From positions 1-64,000 of the forward strand of contig CAZELM010000007.1 of assembly GCA_964512995.1 (NCBI GenBank): a stretch of 64,000 nt of DNA, given 5' to 3'. How positions within the stretch are numbered: position 1 is the first letter of the stretch; each line of letters opens with the position of its first letter. This DNA comes from CAZELM01 sp964512995. Its GTDB lineage: Bacteria; CSSED10-310. Of this stretch, positions 60,653 to 64,000 are shown one piece after another. The notes under the pieces are model-generated. The model saw only the letters and a list, made by a program, of their open reading frames with translations, ran no database searches and was not told where the DNA came from. The position numbers and the translations under genes are program-made.

Positions 60653-62146
60653 ATGACTGTAATCCGAGATAAAGATCTGATATCCATGCAGGAAGCAAGA
60701 GAACTTCTGTCAAGAGCGAATCAGGCCTGGCAAACATTTAAAACATACAGCCAGGAACGCGTGGATCATATCATTTCTGCGATGGCTGAATCCGGCAGGA
60801 ATCACAGCCGGAGGTTGGCGGAAATGGCAGTGGAAGAAACAGGAATCGGAATTGTCGCTGACAAAACAATCAAAAATCAGTTTGCCGCTCAGCATGTTTA
60901 CAATTCCATTCGATCACAGAAAACCATCGGTGTTTTACGCACGGATCCGGACCGATTGATTACAGAAATCGCTATGCCGGTCGGGATTATCTGTGGAATT
61001 ATACCGACCACGAATCCAACTTCCACTGTGATATATAAAAGTCTGATAGCTCTGAAATCGGGTAATTCCATTGTTTTCACACCACACCCGACTGCTCTGA
61101 ACAGCATCTGCGCAGCAGCGAATGTCATGCATGAAGCAGCGGTAGCAGCAGGCGCTCCCCGAAATATCATCGGATGTCTGCATACTCCAACAATTCCAGG
61201 ATCACGGGAGTTGATGACGCATCCTCTGACTGCAATGATACTCGCCACAGGCGGATCGGATATGGTTCGGAGTGCATATTCTTCCGGAAAACCCGCACTC
61301 GGCGTCGGTCCTGGGAATGTTCCCGCTTATATTCATCAGAGTGCTTCTATCGTTGAAGCCGTCGGCAAAATCATCCAGTCAAAAACATTTGACAACGGGA
61401 CCGTCTGTTCGTCAGAGCAATCGATCATCGCCGACCGGATCATTGCCAGGCAGGTGATATCCGAATTGGAAAAACAAGGCGCGTATTTCCTGCCAGAAGA
61501 ACAGGTCCGGACGCTCGAATCAGTGTTGTTCTCCCCACAGGGTATGATCTCTCCGAAACTGGTCGGACGATCGGCAGTGGTCATCGCTCAGTCTGCAGGA
61601 TTACGAGTTCCCGACCATACGCGCCTGCTCGTTGTTCGTCCGAAAGGGATCGGACCGGAGTTTCCATTATCACGGGAGAAGCTGTGTCCGGTCATCGGAT
61701 TTTATGAATCAGACGGCCCGGAAGATGCATGCATGTTATGTCTGAAACTGCTGGCTTTGGGTGGAGTTGGACACAGTCTGGTAATCCACGCAACCGATGA
61801 ATCGATAATCGAGGAGTTTGCAATGCAGAAACCCGTCTCCCGGCTTCTCGTCAATACCCCATCGACGCATGGAGCAATCGGGTATTCTTCTGGCTTGACG
61901 CCATCATTGACGCTGGGTTGCGGAACGATCGGAGGGAATGCGACATCCGATAACATCACAGCCACTCATCTCATCAACATCAAACGAGTCGCTCGCCATC
62001 TGACACAATCTGCCTATCCGACAGAAACACCCGTGAATCCTCCAGTTGAACCAAGGAGTCAGATTTCGATCGAACACATCCGGAATCTCGTGGAGGATGC
62101 GTTACGCACCACGACGAATCCCCCTCAATCCAATACCGGCTATTAG
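60653..62146 (+). CDS. Acylating aldehyde dehydrogenase with C-terminal encapsulation-like peptide
   Basis: 497 residues of the EutE/PduP/AdhE-N family: acylating aldehyde dehydrogenase, catalytic Cys252 in FDNGTVCSSEQS, NAD motif PTTNPTSTVIYKS. It converts an aldehyde such as acetaldehyde to acyl-CoA. The C-terminus is unusual: a Pro-rich linker (TETPVNPPVEPRSQ) followed by the amphipathic helix ISIEHIRNLVEDALRT. This is the shape of a microcompartment encapsulation peptide, but EutE and PduP carry theirs at the N-terminus. No shell gene is in the window. AAAGGTGGCGAAGC precedes the ATG. Confidence 0.88.
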   Translation: MTVIRDKDLISMQEARELLSRANQAWQTFKTYSQERVDHIISAMAESGRNHSRRLAEMAVEETGIGIVADKTIKNQFAAQHVYNSIRSQKTIGVLRTDPDRLITEIAMPVGIICGIIPTTNPTSTVIYKSLIALKSGNSIVFTPHPTALNSICAAANVMHEAAVAAGAPRNIIGCLHTPTIPGSRELMTHPLTAMILATGGSDMVRSAYSSGKPALGVGPGNVPAYIHQSASIVEAVGKIIQSKTFDNGTVCSSEQSIIADRIIARQVISELEKQGAYFLPEEQVRTLESVLFSPQGMISPKLVGRSAVVIAQSAGLRVPDHTRLLVVRPKGIGPEFPLSREKLCPVIGFYESDGPEDACMLCLKLLALGGVGHSLVIHATDESIIEEFAMQKPVSRLLVNTPSTHGAIGYSSGLTPSLTLGCGTIGGNATSDNITATHLINIKRVARHLTQSAYPTETPVNPPVEPRSQISIEHIRNLVEDALRTTTNPPQSNTGY

Positions 62147-62266
62147 TTCCGATCCGGATCAGCATTTTCGCTGTTTTTATATGCTAATCCAAAGCATATT
62201 GGAGGGCAGATGGTGGCAAATCCCATTCCCGATCGCACGCAAGGCAGATGACGGGAAATAAGACAG

Positions 62267-63286
62267 ATGCAATCCACTAAAAAGCTTTTCTGGATCATCC
62301 TGTTTTTTGGATTGATTGGGGGTGGCTGCTTTTCATTCAAAAAAAGTCACTCTGCTGAATATCTGGCTGACCGTTTGGTACATCTTCTCATCACAGAGTC
62401 TCTTCCTTTGGGAAAGCCGAAAGAGCCGCTTCGTCAGGAAACAATCACGCTGGGAAAATGGATTCGTGATGAGCTGATAACGAATGCCGGGCAATCTTTC
62501 CGGATGGATCACGACACTGATTCGATAGAAAGCTCAAGAACGCAGAACCGTATTCCGATATCGCGAGCGCTCATCCAGCAGCTTCAAAATATAAACAACT
62601 TTCTGTTTATGAACCGTGCGGTCCCGAAGTCTGAGATCGCTTTCGAACGGATACAGAAGGCAGTGCTTTCCGATGCGTCGATCCAATCGATCCGCACCAT
62701 TGTGATGATGTCCATGAAGGAGACGCAATCCGAATTGGGTGGATTGGCTTCCATTGATCCGTCCGGGTCTCATATTCATTTTCTTCTGGTGCCGTCGGAA
62801 ACGGATGATCTGCTCGCATCGATGGAGATTTGTGATGATCCGGCTGAGGCGGTGAAGACATTGCGTGATCTGCATGCGCGTCTCCCCTTCCTGACTATCC
62901 GTGCCGAGAGAACGATCGATTTTCTGGAGTCAGATCATCCGGAGGAGCAGAAACGGCATTACTATCATGAATTCCTGGGATTGTTCAGGTTCTATGCCGC
63001 CTACTCATACCTGCTTGGTCAGGAGCGGCAATTTGTTTATATCGCTCAGCACAGACTGCCGGGGTATTTCATCGGAGTATTCCACATTCATCCCTCGGGA
63101 AATCCTCCATCTGTTGAGGATCGTCTGGGAAGCTTTTTACAGAAGAATCTTGTGATAGAACCGAAAGAAGATGGTTTTGAGGTGCATTATATTTTCTATG
63201 GACACAATCTCAATGAGGAGTCGCGGGTAATCCGCTACCGGAACGACTCCTGGAATTTGACCTCTTCGGCCGATCCGGTCCATTAG
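62267..63286 (+). CDS. Putative lipoprotein with JAMM/MPN-like HxHP motif
   Basis: 339 residues. A lipoprotein signal (WIILFFGLIGGGC, lipobox IGGGC) puts it in the periplasm or outer membrane. Residues about 90-240 are helical. FIGVFHIHPSGNPPSVEDR near residue 275 resembles the JAMM metalloprotease motif (HxHP, S, D) but is one residue shorter between the second His and the Ser than RadC-type HNHPSGDPTPS. A degenerate or modified metal site is therefore possible. Its 3' end overlaps the convergent RNase Z-like gene by 77 bases. Confidence 0.65.
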   Translation: MQSTKKLFWIILFFGLIGGGCFSFKKSHSAEYLADRLVHLLITESLPLGKPKEPLRQETITLGKWIRDELITNAGQSFRMDHDTDSIESSRTQNRIPISRALIQQLQNINNFLFMNRAVPKSEIAFERIQKAVLSDASIQSIRTIVMMSMKETQSELGGLASIDPSGSHIHFLLVPSETDDLLASMEICDDPAEAVKTLRDLHARLPFLTIRAERTIDFLESDHPEEQKRHYYHEFLGLFRFYAAYSYLLGQERQFVYIAQHRLPGYFIGVFHIHPSGNPPSVEDRLGSFLQKNLVIEPKEDGFEVHYIFYGHNLNEESRVIRYRNDSWNLTSSADPVH

Positions 63287-64000
63287 CCAACTCAGTATTG
63301 GGAAAGATCTTCCGGGCTTCCTGGAGAACGCGGCTTATCCGTGGGAAATATCGATTCGAGATATGGAATAAGATCAATCGTTGGGCACCCGTTTCTTTAG
63401 CAATGGTTGCCGCCTGGGAGGCGGTCAGATGGTGATATTTGACTGCGAGATGCAGATCTTCGTCCATGAACGTCGATTCACAGACGATGATGTCACAACC
63501 ATGCATCGATGTTTTCAGGCGATCCAGAAGGTTCTGTGAGAAAATCGTATCAGTGATATAAGCGATCTTCCTCCCTCGCTGGAGATGGACGATTTGGTCA
63601 CGGAGCCATTGAATGGGATAAGGTTTACCATTCACGGTGATTTCACCCTGTGGTGATGTATTCTCCTGAATGTTTCGCAGAAGCTGTCCGACCCATCTGT
63701 CAGGTTCAAGTCCCAGAGCCGTCATACGATCTTTATCAATGCGCATATGGTCGATTTCTTCCATGTAATAAGCCAGACAGGGAGATCCGCCATGATCGGT
63801 TTCAATCGCTTTCACGCAGAAATTTTTCTCCTGAACGACTGCATCCGTCCAGGGAGTGATCACTGCTTTTTTATTGAGTTTGAATTGGTGCTTGCATTCA
63901 AATGTTTGAATCAATCGCTGATGGCCACCCAGTTCATGTACCTCCAGTACCAGCTCCTGATCTTCCGCTCGATCCCAGTCATAACCTTCCAGCTTGGAAG
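63210..64000 (-). CDS. RNase Z-like metallo-beta-lactamase protein, 5' end outside window
   Basis: About 263 residues are visible and the frame is open to the right edge, so the N-terminus is missing. The second half of the MBL fold is seen: RKIAYITDT (Asp metal ligand), CDIIVCESTF, HHLTASQAATIA and LILFHISNRYFPR, the His-x-S-x-R-Y motif of RNase Z. The N-terminal HxHxDH motif would lie beyond the window. It matures tRNA 3' ends or is a related phosphodiesterase. The C-terminal tail is Arg/Ser-rich (RPKRSNSRSRSGSG) and overlaps the JAMM-like gene. Confidence 0.82.
   Translation of the reverse strand, partial: SKLEGYDWDRAEDQELVLEVHELGGHQRLIQTFECKHQFKLNKKAVITPWTDAVVQEKNFCVKAIETDHGGSPCLAYYMEEIDHMRIDKDRMTALGLEPDRWVGQLLRNIQENTSPQGEITVNGKPYPIQWLRDQIVHLQRGRKIAYITDTIFSQNLLDRLKTSMHGCDIIVCESTFMDEDLHLAVKYHHLTASQAATIAKETGAQRLILFHISNRYFPRISRVLQEARKIFPNTELANGPDRPKRSNSRSRSGSGLPATPH

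Overview
The window looks like a contig from a Gram-negative, probably anaerobic bacterium of a poorly characterised phylum, most likely metagenome-derived because a run of exactly 100 N sits inside a repeat. Pointers to this are lipoprotein signal peptides, ArnT/PMT-type glycosyltransferases, a MetV-MetF methylene-tetrahydrofolate reductase pair typical of anaerobic C1 metabolism, SelB, and an acylating aldehyde dehydrogenase with a microcompartment-type tail. I cannot name the phylum from the sequence alone. Intergenic regions carry several families of short palindromic or tandem repeats.

Layout. 0.1-10 kb: an envelope cluster of three alkaline-phosphatase-superfamily enzymes (one fused to a flippase-like membrane domain) and two polytopic glycosyltransferase-like proteins. 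10-19.4 kb: housekeeping and accessory genes: a Cys/Met-metabolism PLP enzyme, a radical SAM protein, an acetyltransferase, a HEAT-like protein, a truncated flavodoxin-like gene, an amidase, a metallophosphoesterase and a C25/gingipain-like peptidase without a signal peptide. 19.9-38.9 kb: a one-strand defence-like island of two operons. The first holds an SNF2 helicase with a DUF3883 nuclease-like tail, a DUF1156 DNA methylase, an MNT-HEPN toxin-antitoxin pair, a DUF499 ATPase and a PD-(D/E)XK nuclease, mostly with overlapping ends. The second has two overlapping genes: a 1935-residue protein with two beta-propeller regions, long helical regions and a C-terminal GHKL (histidine-kinase-type ATPase) fold, and a SIR2-type NADase with a receiver-like N-terminus. 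39-42.7 kb: small unknown genes and dense repeats, including a 21-bp minisatellite and the assembly gap. 42.7-64 kb: metV-metF, a DUF457 membrane protein, a Mut7-C RNase-like protein, a sugar ABC transporter lacking its ATPase, NrnA, more glycosyltransferases, an SGNH hydrolase, SelB, RecO, an aldehyde dehydrogenase, a JAMM-like lipoprotein and a partial RNase Z-like gene.

The most interesting part is the propeller/GHKL plus receiver-SIR2 pair. It reads like a two-component signalling architecture wired to an NAD-depleting effector, next to a DNA-modification defence operon that itself contains a toxin-antitoxin module. The domain calls are made by eye from motifs; the coupling of the parts is inference.
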